This document shows positions 28,501-42,400 of a stretch of DNA of 64,000 nucleotides, piece after piece. The notes beneath the pieces are model-generated. The model had not been told where the DNA came from. It did no database searches and saw only the letters and a program-made list of their open reading frames with translations. A program made the position numbers and the translations under genes. The DNA is taken from NCBI GenBank assembly GCA_013365325.1, contig JABVXV010000110.1, positions 1 to 64,000 on the forward strand, given 5' to 3'. The DNA is from Dipetalonema caudispina (lineage: Eukaryota; Nematoda; Chromadorea; Rhabditida; Onchocercidae). Within the stretch, counting starts at the first letter, position 1; each line of letters opens with the position of its first letter.

Positions 28501-29271
28501 CGTATCTACATCACTGCACGCAATCATCGTAGTTTGCCTGTGAATGCTAAGGTAATATCAATTTATGGATTCTTGGGTACTTCACAGTAAAGTTTTAGAA
28601 AATCTCAATAAAATTTTAGTTTTTAGGCTCGCGATGAACGCATCTCATTACGAGTTGTCCAAATGATGCTTACACTTATTATTGTTTTTGCACTACGTTG
28701 GCTATCTTTACATGGTTTAATCATTTAGCATATTTCTAAATAATAATTTATCATTCGCATAATAAATTTAATGTTTCTTTGTCATAAAAGGCTGCAGCTG
28801 TTTGAAATAGTTCTGATGTCTCTCTGAAGATTAAAACAATACTTTCACTTCAATAGTTTCGGAAGTCTTCCTGAATATGCGACATTGTACAAGTGTGACG
28901 TTTTTGTGCGAATTCGAATTAAATTTAAGCCTATTACGTAAGTTCACAAATGTGCAAACACTTACATATTACAGGAATATACTTCTATTTTTTCCTTGCG
29001 AAGGACTACAGTATATCAACATTTCAATTTGCATCTACGTTGTCTACGGTCAGAAGTATCAATGCGTATTCCATCAGCATCTCGTTTTACCATGCCGTTA
29101 AGGTATGAACGAAATACTCAAAGGTCACGGCTTAAGAAGTACATTCACCTGAGGAGAATTATGTTCGGACGATGCAATGGACGCACTAAATCGGCATGTG
29201 ATATCATTACTCTACCGTCAATCACCATCCTTTCAATATTGAACACATACCATCTCCTCAATCATAGCTAA
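22586..29271 (+). pseudogene. decayed rhodopsin-family (neuropeptide-type) GPCR
   Basis: Seven-helix pieces lie in order on one strand. 22586-22930: glycosylatable N-tail, TM1, and TM2 with LATNDLL keeping the conserved Asp. 27980-28076: TM3, ASIFTLIVV then NCY where DRY is expected. 28073-28180: TM4, with WILATTL. 28490-28551: loop 3. 28627-28728: TM6, FALRWLSLH where FxxCWLPxH is expected. 28996-29271: a basic C-tail-like frame. Lesions: TM3 runs into TGA at 28074 and TM4 continues only in another frame, which is a frameshift with no splice site to explain it. The TM1 GN motif is GP. No TM5 was found between 28181 and 28489. TM6 hits TAG at 28726 unless a weak GTTTAA donor is used. TM7 is unclear. 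A 5-kb gap separates TM2 from TM3. The Asp-to-Asn and Arg-to-Cys changes are single transitions. An assembly error could explain one lesion but not all. Confidence 0.62.
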
Positions 29272-29274
29272 CCA

Positions 29275-30411
29275 TAATCATATACCACCACTATTCCCTT
29301 TTAAAATTCACGAGAAATTGATCTTTTCTCATGTCCCACATATTAAATCTTCATTAGGTATTGTTTCATCATGCATTCCGTACATCGATGTGTGGAAACA
29401 AAAATGTTCATACTATCTTGCTTGATGGACTCAATACTCTGTTTTCTACATTTCAACATTCTCTATATTTATGATGCTATTCCTAGCACATTCAAAATTG
29501 ATCTTTTAAGGGCACAATAAATTGAAAAATTACTTTGATACGAATTTTTGGTAGCAGTAAACTATATTGAAAATGCCGGAAGAAAAAAAAAAAAAAAAAA
29601 ACAGTTGTTTTCGCAAACAGAGTTATACAGTTGACCATAATGAGAAGAAGGGTAATTACCTTAACTCAACATTAAAACACTTTCGTTTCTCAAATGCTCA
29701 CACCTTTCAAGTTCCGTTCCTGTTCTCCTTATTATTTTTTTGGATGATATGCGTATCCGCTGAAAAAACTGTCATGTTACCAATAAAGGTAATGGAAAGC
29801 GGAAAATTCAAGTACAGACATGAGAGTCATACAAATTATCGATATTACAGTTAGCTATCCTTCTGTACCAATCCGTGTTATCTTGAAACAATTCTTTGCC
29901 ACAACAGAGCACACCTTTTACTGCTTGATTAAGATTGCTCTGGATTCGAAACTTTGGTCTTAATTAATTTGTTTTTATAGCATCTTCGAGGCTTTGGAGA
30001 TCCAACTGGGTAAAGGGAATGTGAAGAATTGTTGTAAGCAAAAATTGACAAACACTCTAAACAGGTCGATTGAGGAGGACTGAACTTTCGTTATTTCCTG
30101 AAAGGAAAGCTTAACTAGAAAGGATTGGCTCACAATACTAATTCATTAAGAAATCAGTGTGCCTTTTCGCAGCGATGTTATCAGTATATTTCTGTAAACA
30201 TGCCTTTCCGAAAACATTTTTAAAAGAATTGAAGGAAAATTATTGATTTTTGTAATTTTTGCATGTCCGGGATGAAGCAAAAAATTTGCATAATGTGTGA
30301 AACGACCATATCAAATTTTTTCGTTTAACAGCTCATTCTTCCTGTTTGATTTCATCCGGAGTAGTTAGTCCTCATCATCTGCTTTTCTCGCGCACTTACT
30401 GGTCGTTTAAA
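29275..30411. other. intergenic, no gene recognised
   Basis: A plus-strand frame at 29567-29854 begins with a poly-lysine run encoded by an A tract and contains one hydrophobic stretch. It has no splice partners or family features and is probably chance. Nothing else is supported. Confidence 0.45.
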
Positions 30412-32053
30412 ATGGATAATCGTTCAAATCCAAAGAAATCGAACCAAACAAACACGCCTTTTGTACAACAATCTGGTTAGAGCTCTTTCATGTTACTTTT
30501 ATGTTATTACCCAAAAGTTTATTGAAACTGCCATAATTCGGCAACTTTCGTATTTTTTATCGTTCATCTAAAAAAAAAAATGAATCAGAAACTCCGAGGT
30601 TTCTAATCCTGAGAATCATCATCTTATTAGCAAAGTTTCTTGTTTTAGCAGTCTATTTAGAGGAATTTTTAGAAGTGAAATTAATACATTTATTAAATTT
30701 CACTCGAACTGATGTAAAAGCTCAAAAGAAATTAATCGCTTAAAATGGCCTAATCTGAGAGTTGTCTTATAATTGTCCACATGAGAAGACTGTTTTATGT
30801 TTGACTTGGAACGGTTTCATTTGACATCTTAAAACCAACATATTCCAAGTAAAAAATTTCCTGCTGTGAGATCGCAGCTTATTCAACATGATAGGTTTTA
30901 ACCTCAAGTATAGCAGAAGAAATTTCACTTATAGAAAAAATATGCACAGAATTTCAGTTGCTCCGGTAGCTCCTATAAGAATGAAACCGTCAACGATGAA
31001 CTGGCTAATGAGTCGTGGATTTGCGACAATGGCACCACGAGTACCGCGACCATTGCCACTGCGACCATCGACACCGCGACCACCGGGACCGCGATCACTC
31101 GGATCTCGAACGCTGGGACAGAGACCACTGGGACCACGACCACTGGAATCGCGACCACCGGGATCGCGAACATTGGGCTCGCGACCACTGGGACCGCTAT
31201 CGATGGAATTACAAACATTTGGACCACGAGCATTAGGATCGCGAGCACTGGGACCGCTTCTTCCTATTGCTCCTCCAAATGTCTGTTTAATTTTTTATGA
31301 AACAACAAACCAATCTGTAACGAAGCCAAACAGCAACGCTGCTTTAAGCTTACATCTGATCGATTTTTGTTGTTTGCGATAAATAAATGTGTCATTTATA
31401 GAAAAGCTACGTAATAATTCATGCAAATTTTTCTTTAGATGGACATGTTTATCGGTGAAATGCATAATCCTTTACTGTATGGATATATACCAGCGTTGAT
31501 TGATGAGCAGCGTTTCCGACGCCGTCGTCAGTCTCATGCACGTACAATAAACCCTACGGTGACTTCATCTGGGATTAACTCGCACGCGTTACTTGCCAAT
31601 GTCAACGATGAGCGAGCTGCCCAAAAAATTGTAAGTTGTAACCGTTTCTCTACGACAGTGATTTAGCATATCTTCCTCACAAATGGGTATTGATCGACTT
31701 TTCAAAACATTTGAGAAAAAAAGCAACCGGTAATGCTATGTTTCAGCATTCTGTTAGGTTGACACTATGAAAATGTGAATCACATTATGTTTTCTCTGTA
31801 GGTCAGTATTACCTACGTGGATCCAACTGGTGGAAGTATGATAGTAACTCGTCGCCGTGAAGATGGCCAGCTTGACGTTCGTACGGTCTACTCCCGCGAA
31901 TTCATTGTTGCTGCATCGGCGAGTCCACTTGCACTGCTGCCACCTGCTAACTTCCGCCAAATGGTCCTCGAAATGATGGAAATTATCGCAAAATTCCCGA
32001 AAAGCTATTACAACACGATTTCAGAGAATACTGCAACAACCAGCTCAAATTGA
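30412..32053 (+). CDS. uncharacterised protein with pentapeptide repeats
   Basis: Four exons that keep phase: 30412-30475, 30895-31280, 31439-31630, 31802-32053, giving 297 residues. Residues 1-21 are polar (Asn/Lys/Gln-rich). Residues 22-72 are basic with MAPRVPR. Residues 73-142 are 14 tandem copies of a five-residue unit of the type R-[PTSA]-[LP]-G-[PS], encoded by a 15-bp repeat. The C-terminal half (151-297) is non-repetitive: it starts MDMFIGEMHNPLLYGYIPAL, has an RFRRRRQ basic patch, then a segment with VDPTGGSMIVTRRREDGQLD and a Ser/Thr/Asn-rich end. I do not recognise the family. No signal peptide or membrane segment is visible. The charged, repeat-bearing N-half suggests a disordered arm on a small folded domain. 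Exon 2 may instead end at another donor downstream (GTAACG near 31319), as its GTCTGT donor is unusual. Exons 3-4 are the best supported. Confidence 0.6.
31047..31256 (+). repeat. 15-bp coding minisatellite, 14 units
   Basis: Fourteen contiguous 15-bp units (210 bp), consensus near CGACCACTGGGACCG, sit inside exon 2 of the uncharacterised gene. The period is a multiple of three, so length changes preserve the frame. The tract is also open in a second plus-strand frame (His/Asp/Arg-rich) and on the minus strand (Val/Ala-rich). Those are treated as shadows because only the first frame joins flanking exons in phase. Confidence 0.9.
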
Positions 32054-32090
32054 ATTCTGCAAACTATTCTCTTCTTGCATTTGCCTTTTC

Positions 32091-32354
32091 CAACAAACAT
32101 GTCGTGTCGTTATTTGTTCACAAAATTTGCATGTGAGTAGGAAATTATGAAAGAGTGAAAATTTCTTATAACTGCCATGGGATGATGCCCCTCCCTGTAA
32201 TAGTTTTATTTGCATGAAGAGTTTCCCCAACAAACATTAATTTCATTACTTGACCAAAAAATTTGCATGTGAGTGGAGAATTCTGTAGAACAGAAAATTT
32301 CTTATAGTTATTATGAGAAGATGTCCCACTCTATAATACTTTTTTTATTTGCAT
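32091..32354. repeat. tandem duplication, about 137-bp period, after the stop codon
   Basis: Copy 1 at about 32091-32215 and copy 2 at about 32228-32354 share CAACAAACAT, AATTTGCATGTGAGT, AAAATTTCTTATA and TTATTTGCAT in the same order, with moderate divergence. They begin about 40 bases after the TGA of the uncharacterised gene and so probably lie in its 3' UTR or just beyond. Confidence 0.85.
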
Positions 32355-33435
32355 TATTAGTTATCCATCCCTATGACCAGCACTTCCAATCAGCAAACCA
32401 TTCCAAATCATATCATACCATTTACACATTTCATTTTGCTATCTCTATCCACGGCATATTGTAATAACCAGTCACCCATTTTTTTGCTGAAGCTTTTTAG
32501 ATGGATTTATTTCCATCCATTTAAATGTTATACCTGCTATTGTATGTACCGTAAATGATTCAAGATATTCCGTTTAGAATCATTCTAATTCTTCCGGAAT
32601 GTCATAATACACACCATTTGTTGGGATGTAGTTTACTTCACTCGACAAACTAATGACCACCAAAACATGGTGCTGGGAGCGAATATTACCATGAAATCAG
32701 TAGTTAAAAGAGTACATTTCTAACTGGTAAAGAAACCACATTTAAAATTGATAGAAATTAAAAGTATGGAATTAAGAATGTGCCGATTTCTTTGTTGCTG
32801 TGAAATTATGAGCTGATCTGTCCCAAATAAACATTGATGTGAAAGCTTTATTTTAACAAAAAATATGCAAAAGAAGCAATAATTTTATTCAAATATACAG
32901 TCATAAGAACTAAACCGTACGACGTATACTGCAACAATGGAAACAAATTGATGCATTCTCATTTATAAACAGATAGAAGGTACTATAAAAACTGGACAAA
33001 ATACAGAAAATCCATTTTAACACCCATCGCAACAACCCATGCCAAATACATCGGTTATCTGAATTTAGCCAGAAAGTATATTTAATTGAAATTGAATGGA
33101 ATCCTAACCAAAAATTATTCAATTCTTCAAACCTAATATTGTGGTGGTGTTTTGTTAAATGCACTGCTATCAATATCGAAAAATATTAAAAAGTTTGAAT
33201 ATATCAATAGCACCAGACTTAATCTGACCATGTCGTAGCTTTTCTCACTGCAATGTCCCACCCATTTTCAAGGAATAATCCAGGATTTTATGCATAAAAT
33301 GGATAAGTAATCTGTCTTCTCCTTCCTCATTCAGACACTGACCACGGTATTTGTATTTGTTTACACTATGGACAAGTTATACATAATTTTTTTTACAGGG
33401 AATCATAAAAATCAATCGTTTAACACTGTGTATAA

Positions 33436-33436
<1 letters not shown>

Positions 33437-33477
<41 letters not shown>
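33437..33477. repeat. poly-A tract, 41 nt
   Basis: Uninterrupted run of 41 A, the longest homopolymer in the window. I saw no target-site duplication or recognisable retroposed body next to it. Confidence 0.95.
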
Positions 33478-33479
<2 letters not shown>

Positions 33480-34593
33480 AAACATTGGATCGTTTAAATA
33501 ATTGAAATACTTTCCGAGCACAGTAAATTATGTAAAAGGGCGAAAAACAAACATTACCAAATTGTAGGCAACGAATTGTATAGCCGTGAGATTTCACCTA
33601 TTTCCGATGGTGATAAATTATATATGCATTGACTAATATCAGCAGAATGATAAGAAATTACTTCTTCTTTTGTTTCGAAAAGGTGTGATAAAAGTAGAAG
33701 TAATTTTTAGCTTGAAATCTTTGAGGTTGTTCCAACCTAAATTTACTTCGCTAGAGGTTTCCTTCTAGACAGCAACGCCTAGAGGAAAAATTCTAAAGAG
33801 ATCTTATTTTTCTTACAATATAATGGGACAAAGGAAACGGAGAGAGAATGACCTATGAAAGAGATCGATTTTAATCCAAACAACCCAAACTTATTTACAA
33901 GTAGACACAGCTAACAACTGTATGCCTAGGAAGTTCATACAGGTAAAACCTCGCTTCTAGTATTTAACCGTATTATGAGACATACATATGCAGAGCGCCC
34001 GAAAAATCCTACTACAGTTACTATACGGAGTAGTAAACGGTGGACTACAAGAAGTAGAACAAGAGAAGAAGTAGAAAAAGCTGTGAAAAAAAAAATTCCC
34101 ATTCTATACTACTTGTTAAAAAAAACTGCTGTTATAAACTTTTTTTGGACTTTAATTATCGATATTTGCTTTTTGCCTTAAAAACACGAGACAAGACGCA
34201 ATTGTCTTTTTTCATAATTTTAGTCAGTTATAATACTTACATGGGAAAATATCTCTGAATTTTGCATGAATCTCTTAATTAATCGAAAAAGGCACAGAAA
34301 GCAAGTGGTCGTAAAATGAAGCATGGTACGTACTTACTCATGCTCAATATCATCTACTTCCATCAACCATGCAAAATGACAGCCAAAAAATACTTTTCTG
34401 AACAAATATAAGCCAAATAAAAATCGCTCTAGGAGAAGAATGCCATTTGCAACAAAAAGATGGGAGCTCGAAGACTGGATGGGAAGGAGAAAGGACAAGT
34501 CTAAAACATCTCTGATTAACAAAATATACAGATTATCGTAGTTTTGATCAATATTAACATATTGGAAAATCAAAAGCTAACCGTACGAAATTC

Positions 34594-34927
34594 CTTGCAG
34601 TGAAGATTTGTGGCAATTCTTGTCCGGTACGCAACACAGTGAACAAACATTACAGTTCCGATTTCCATTCTTTTTTCCTCAATTCTTTACTTTTTCTTTT
34701 TTTGAAAGCCAAACGGAAGCGTTGTGTTGATTATTTATTGTCGATTAGTATTGAATGGAGGTCGACCGTACCCAATGGGTCCCAATTTGGTTGGAATAAC
34801 GCGTTGCGCTTTTACCAAACCCATGGCTACTGCTTTATCGACGGGCAGCTGTAAACAATTTGGAAGGATGTTGTGCTGCCAACATTTTCGTTACATGACG
34901 TTGCTACTGAGCTGTTCAAAAGCGTGA
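34594..34927 (+). pseudogene. possible remnant of a cysteine-rich (lustrin/EB-like) secreted domain
   Basis: Two short plus-strand pieces look like parts of a nematode Cys-rich repeat. One is CGNSCP near 34609-34626. The other, after a possible acceptor near 34709, contains PNGS, a GGRPYP segment, then spaced cysteines ending in GRMLCC (to about 34885). No start, no further exons and no complete cysteine pattern could be found. It may be a decayed gene, an isolated exon or chance. Confidence is low. Confidence 0.22.
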
Positions 34928-35007
34928 TACGTTGGTTTATCCGACATATACAGTATTGATCGCAATGTCAAGATGAAGATGTACGTGAGGGATAGATGAA
35001 AACTAAC

Positions 35008-37203
<2,196 letters not shown>

Positions 37204-37216
37204 TTTGGCTCACTCA

Positions 37217-37220
37217 CCTG
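37217..37220 (-). promoter_or_regulatory. candidate spliced-leader acceptor for the ZCCHC24-like gene
   Basis: On the minus strand AATTTGCAG precedes the ATG at 37203 by 14 bases, with no coding exon upstream. This suits trans-splicing. Confidence 0.45.
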
Positions 37221-39365
37221 CAAATTTACTTGCAAAACCTATGAATAAGATAGGCCAAACAATTATATTATGTAACACGTGTCTATGTTTACAACGCGTG
37301 AAACGTGCATAAAATACACTTATAATAAGTGGCACACTTCACTTCCTACTTCAGAACTTGCAGCACTAATAAATAAACTTTGTACATCTTTGGAAGCTTG
37401 TCGCATAGGAACATAATTATACTATAGAAAAGTTTGCTCTTCGAAACTTACAAAACGTGATATGCGTCAAAACATGTGAAACGTGTACAGTGGCAAATGA
37501 CTGTCTGTAGAACTGCTAATTTTCCGCATCTCTTGCAGGTAACAATGGAACCATCCTCCTCTACCTTATAGCAGAAAAGCACTTTCGTACTCATCGATAA
37601 TACTCTCTCCTGGGAAACTCTCTACCTTTCTAACATACCTTGTAACTGAGAAAAGTTGTTCTTGTTAAATGAAAAGATTAAATTGCAAGATGTTTTCCGG
37701 AAGCTGTCCAGCTGGTAAGTATAAACACATATAGGTTCCAATCGTTTTTTCCTGCATATGGTTAAATCAGCAGAGGCAGTAAAGGCAAAAACAGGTGGTT
37801 ATGCCTACTATGAACAAATAAAGGCGAAAACTCAAAAAGTACTATTAGTCCACTTTTATTCTTACGGCCCATCAGACCTTATGTATAGAAAACTTTGACA
37901 AACGAAAAACTACAGGAAATCCAAAGGATTTCGATAGAGTAGACCAGATACTTGAAAAGTTTTCAAAAGATATGCTGTCACGTAATTTCTAGACCAAAAC
38001 TAAATTAAATATTTGTTAGTTTTAGAATGATGCTACTTACATCAATTATTCTGATTTCGACTTCCCGAAAAGTTAAAACTTCAAACCTTTCTTAAATTTA
38101 GTTCAATTTCTCTAATGACAACAGATTTTCCGCCATTATTACAACTTAACTAACAAGTTTGAAAAACATCTGGAAATTTTGGGAGGGAGGATTCCGAATA
38201 TAGAGACGAATATCAAGTACCTAATTAACCTATCTATCGTTTTCTTTCATTTTACAAATACACGGATTACTACATGCAGGAAATATGGTCACCTAATAAT
38301 CGCAGAAAATCAACTGTCGAAGAATTCTCAAATAAGTTTCAATGACTCCAGAAAGTTCTAATTTAGCCTTAAAACAACTTTCTGACACCAATATTTGGCA
38401 TTAACATGGATGGAGAGTACAAAATTAAATGTTGGAAATGGAATATCGTGTTGCTTCAGTTTGAAGTCGCACCTCTCCATTATATGTATAAGAGAGAAGC
38501 GAATTCACGATGGCTGCAAAGTTTTCATATATTGAAAAAGAAAAACTGATGAAGCATGTTACGAATAAATTAACAAGAGGAATAATAAATACATTGATGT
38601 CCTGGAAGCAGTCCTATCGTCACTAGAAGATGGGACCTACTAATGCCCGAACAATCCTAATACTTTCGGAAGAGTAAAAAAAATTGAAATGTCTAAAACT
38701 TCCTCCATAACCTCCCTAAGAAGAAAATCTGTTTGAACAATGAAATACCAGAAATCCTTATCACTGATCATAGAGTTAGCGCTACTCTCGAAATAAACAA
38801 GCGAAAACTCGGTCAGCAGGTTAATATAACGACTACATTAAAACCGTTTGCAATTTCAGACATCTTCCTGAATGTCAATTTTGTAATTAACTGCTTTATG
38901 CTGTTCCGATTTTCAATTTAGAGTGATAGTTATCTATTGCAACAAGAAATATTTAATAAATCGGAAATCGTTTTCAGCTGATTCATTTTTGATTGCAATT
39001 CTGTTCCAGTCTTCCTCCCTATTCACTAAATTTTAAAATGAAGAAAGTGGGTAATTCCAATCAGATGATGAAAGAAATCCCATAGGTAGAGGATGTTTGA
39101 CAATATGAGACTCCTTCGTCTCTCTTCCCATTTTTTAAAGCTAACTAAACAAGTATAGTTAAATGAAACTGAATTCTCTCTTTTTCTCTTAATTTCAAAC
39201 AGTTTATTGATGGAAATGAAAATGAGAAGAAGGAAAGAAACCATCAATTGATGAAGCATTTCAACAAAAAGCAAAGAAACCCTCTTCTTAGTTGCACTTT
39301 TTAAGCAAAGTAAGGGACTTCACTAGCTGAGTGAGAGAATTTCTATTCTAGCGTAATTTCTAGCG

Positions 39366-39400
<35 letters not shown>
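39366..39400. repeat. poly-A tract, 35 nt
   Basis: Uninterrupted run of 35 A in the gene-poor region. Confidence 0.95.
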
Positions 39401-39401
<1 letters not shown>

Positions 39402-42400
39402 GGAAAAAACTATTCCAGAGGTGATTCAGCACTGCACATTGCTTTTCAAAAATGTGCATACCTACATACATACATACAGATGTTGTATCGTGCATGGATC
39501 TAGTGAAGTACTTCGTTCAGGTCTGGCTTTCAATGATCTAAATTCATTCACTCTAGAAGTGAACCCATTATAGTGTAAATTAACTATGGTACTCTTCCTC
39601 TATCTCTTCCATAAACCTGTAAAAATAACAATGGCTACCAATCCTTGCGTCGGATAAGTATGATTCAAATGAATCGTAACTTGCTTTCGGCTCTCGCTTT
39701 TCCTCTTTCTCAAAATATCTCACACCACTATAAAACTAATCGATGAATCGAGGCGATAACTTTCGAGAAAATCGCGACTCCCTGGATACTGACACCCCAT
39801 GAAAACCTTTTATGAAAGCAGTTTTTTATTTCTGATGAATTTAGTATGGAAAAAATGAGAGAAGCAAATGAAGAAGTGCCACATTTCCAGCAAAATAACT
39901 GAATTTTCTTAGCTTTTAGCTAAAATGACGTCAATTTAGGCCAATTTCATACCAACATTCAATGTCCCATCTTCGATGACCTCTAAACACGACTACCTCC
40001 TGCGCAGCAATCCTAAAAATAGTAAAGAACTAGATTGCGAAAAAACACCAGGTTAACACAAACTGCTTTAATATTATACCAGAATTTTTCACACAGTCTT
40101 ACTTAATTCAATTTATTTCACCTCAATTTCATATAGTAATTATTACAAATACGGTAATATAAGTTAAGTATTACATGCAGTCTAAACTCATTAAGTGTTC
40201 ACATAACCATCTGTCCTATATCTCTACAGTAAGCCTCCCATTTACCCTTATTTCCTTATCATCCAACCCTTTTTATCATATCTGGACGGCAGGAAGTATG
40301 ACGACAGTATGATGCTGACGGGATCGGGTAATGTTAGCAAAGTAAGCAACAAGTCAGATCGACTGTGATCCTTACTCAGTTAAGAGTAGTTCAGGATCTG
40401 ATCGATTGGTTCTACGACAATGTCCTATCAGAATCATTCGGTTGTTTTAACAATTGCCAAACAGGAAATTTAATGCTTGAAAGGCAACAATTATCAGAAA
40501 ACCAATCTCTCTAACCAGTCAATTCATGGCAAATATCAGAGGGTTACGAACGATTCCCCAGTTATGCTGTCAAGAGAAGGAACATTGAAATTATCCCAAT
40601 CTTATTTTTTGAGCAAGAACCATTTCACACTTTAAAACGATGACTATCTTACTATGAACTGGTATTCAAAAGAAATATTTCACGAACCAGTTAGAAAGTT
40701 GGTAATAATAACCTCCACTACACCACATTATCTTTTCAAGACAAGCTTGGAAAGATGCAGTGAAAATAAGAATATGCAAATCCCCTAATATTTGATCAAA
40801 TGATGACCGTGGTCAAAGATGAGGTTACAGAGTAATGCGAAGTTTGAAATAAATGGGAAAAACATCACAAGGATCATTCAGGCAGACAGACCTACGTCCA
40901 TAAACGAAAACAGACAAACAGACGAGAAGATAAGGAAAGTCAGGTTTTCAACAAAGAAAGAAACAAACAAACCGACACGACATGAGAATTCAAGGAATCC
41001 CACAATCAACAACGGCGCGACCGCCCCTGCACAAAATTAATATTCGCTATTCGATGGTTATACCAATGATTATTTTCTGACCTGAGGAAGGTCATGACAT
41101 ACTGACCATTCATCGATTGTACACAGAAATTCGTGCAACGTATTGGTTTATTCAGATTTTGTGAGGAATTAAAAGGATCTTTACCTATTCTGGAATTTTG
41201 TACTTTCGCCAGTATTGAATCCCATTTTTGCTAACTCATCAATTTTTGTGAAGTTCAGCCAGCTGGTCGCTTTAACATCAATCTTTGAACAGTAGTGGGA
41301 ACTATATTTGCTTGTTAACATGATGAAGTTACTCACTGACATTCTGTTCATCACTCTACTCCTTCTATAATGTAATCATTCCCGATTCTTTTCATCGTTT
41401 AATATTTTGTTCCTAACTGTTTAGATTTAGGTTTTAACTTAATTTTTTATCGATTTATGTCAAGTTTGGCAGAATAATCTAATTTAATTCCATGCAGCCA
41501 TGTGACCAAGCGGAAAAACTCGCAATAGTGCCAATTTCAAAGTTTGAAAGTTTCAATAACAGCAGTAGTGGTTTGTTACAGTACTAAAGTGTATTCGTTT
41601 TCTGTATATCGCCCATTTGAGGCAGTCTAAAGCTTTGATTTCAAGATAATTTAAATTTGCAAAAAAAGGTCATTCTTCGCGGACCACACACAATATTTAA
41701 TGTATAGTGGAAATTAGAGCAATTCATCCTTCTTCCATATTTCCATTTAGCAGGATAGTATAACTACAATACATGAAAAGCACAGAAAGATTATGAATGT
41801 GAACGATGACTAATACTGTGATTCATACATTGATGGTTTGAAGATAGAGCAATAAGATGTTAACATCAATATGCAACAACAAATCCATTTTTTCTATTAT
41901 ATAATTGCTGTGCCTTTTTTGATTGGGTATAGAAGGTAACAAAGATTCATGGCTAATTAATTATTTAGTAACTGGCCGAATGGCCACCAACTGTCTCACT
42001 AACAAATGACAAAAGATTGGCAAATCATTGCAGCATTTATTTACTACTATTACTACTTGAAATTCTAAACTGGAGAAAAAACTTTGAAATGTTCTACCAC
42101 AAAAACATTCAGGTTGGTAAACTCGGTATTCATACGCAACCGTTTCTTTTATTTGAACTGAAAAGTATTTCTCCAAAAAATCTTACTCCTGGGGAGCTGG
42201 AGATTCATCATTCGGTTAAGGACATCGTTTGTCGAGTTTTCCAGATTTGAAAAAATTTTTCTGTTCGCTGGAATTCTTGTACTACAGCTACTACGCTTAA
42301 TTCTAAATAAAGTAATCAACAATACACAACCATCATTATCTCTATCCCGAGCAACCGCAAGAGAAAATATGTCTTAAACAAAAATCCTTTTTACACCCGG

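Larger units (their letters stand above)
32364..35007. other. intergenic with poly-A tract
   Basis: No intact gene is supported. It contains the 41-nt poly-A run (33437-33477), and near its right end the cysteine-rich plus-strand remnant listed separately. It may also hold the unresolved last exon of the ZCCHC24-like gene on the minus strand. Confidence 0.4.

Noticed and set aside
31015..31236. His/Asp/Arg-rich open frame (plus) and the opposite Val/Ala-rich frame (minus, 30973-31248)
   Set aside because: They are frame shadows of the 15-bp minisatellite. Only the Arg/Pro/Gly frame joins flanking exons in phase.
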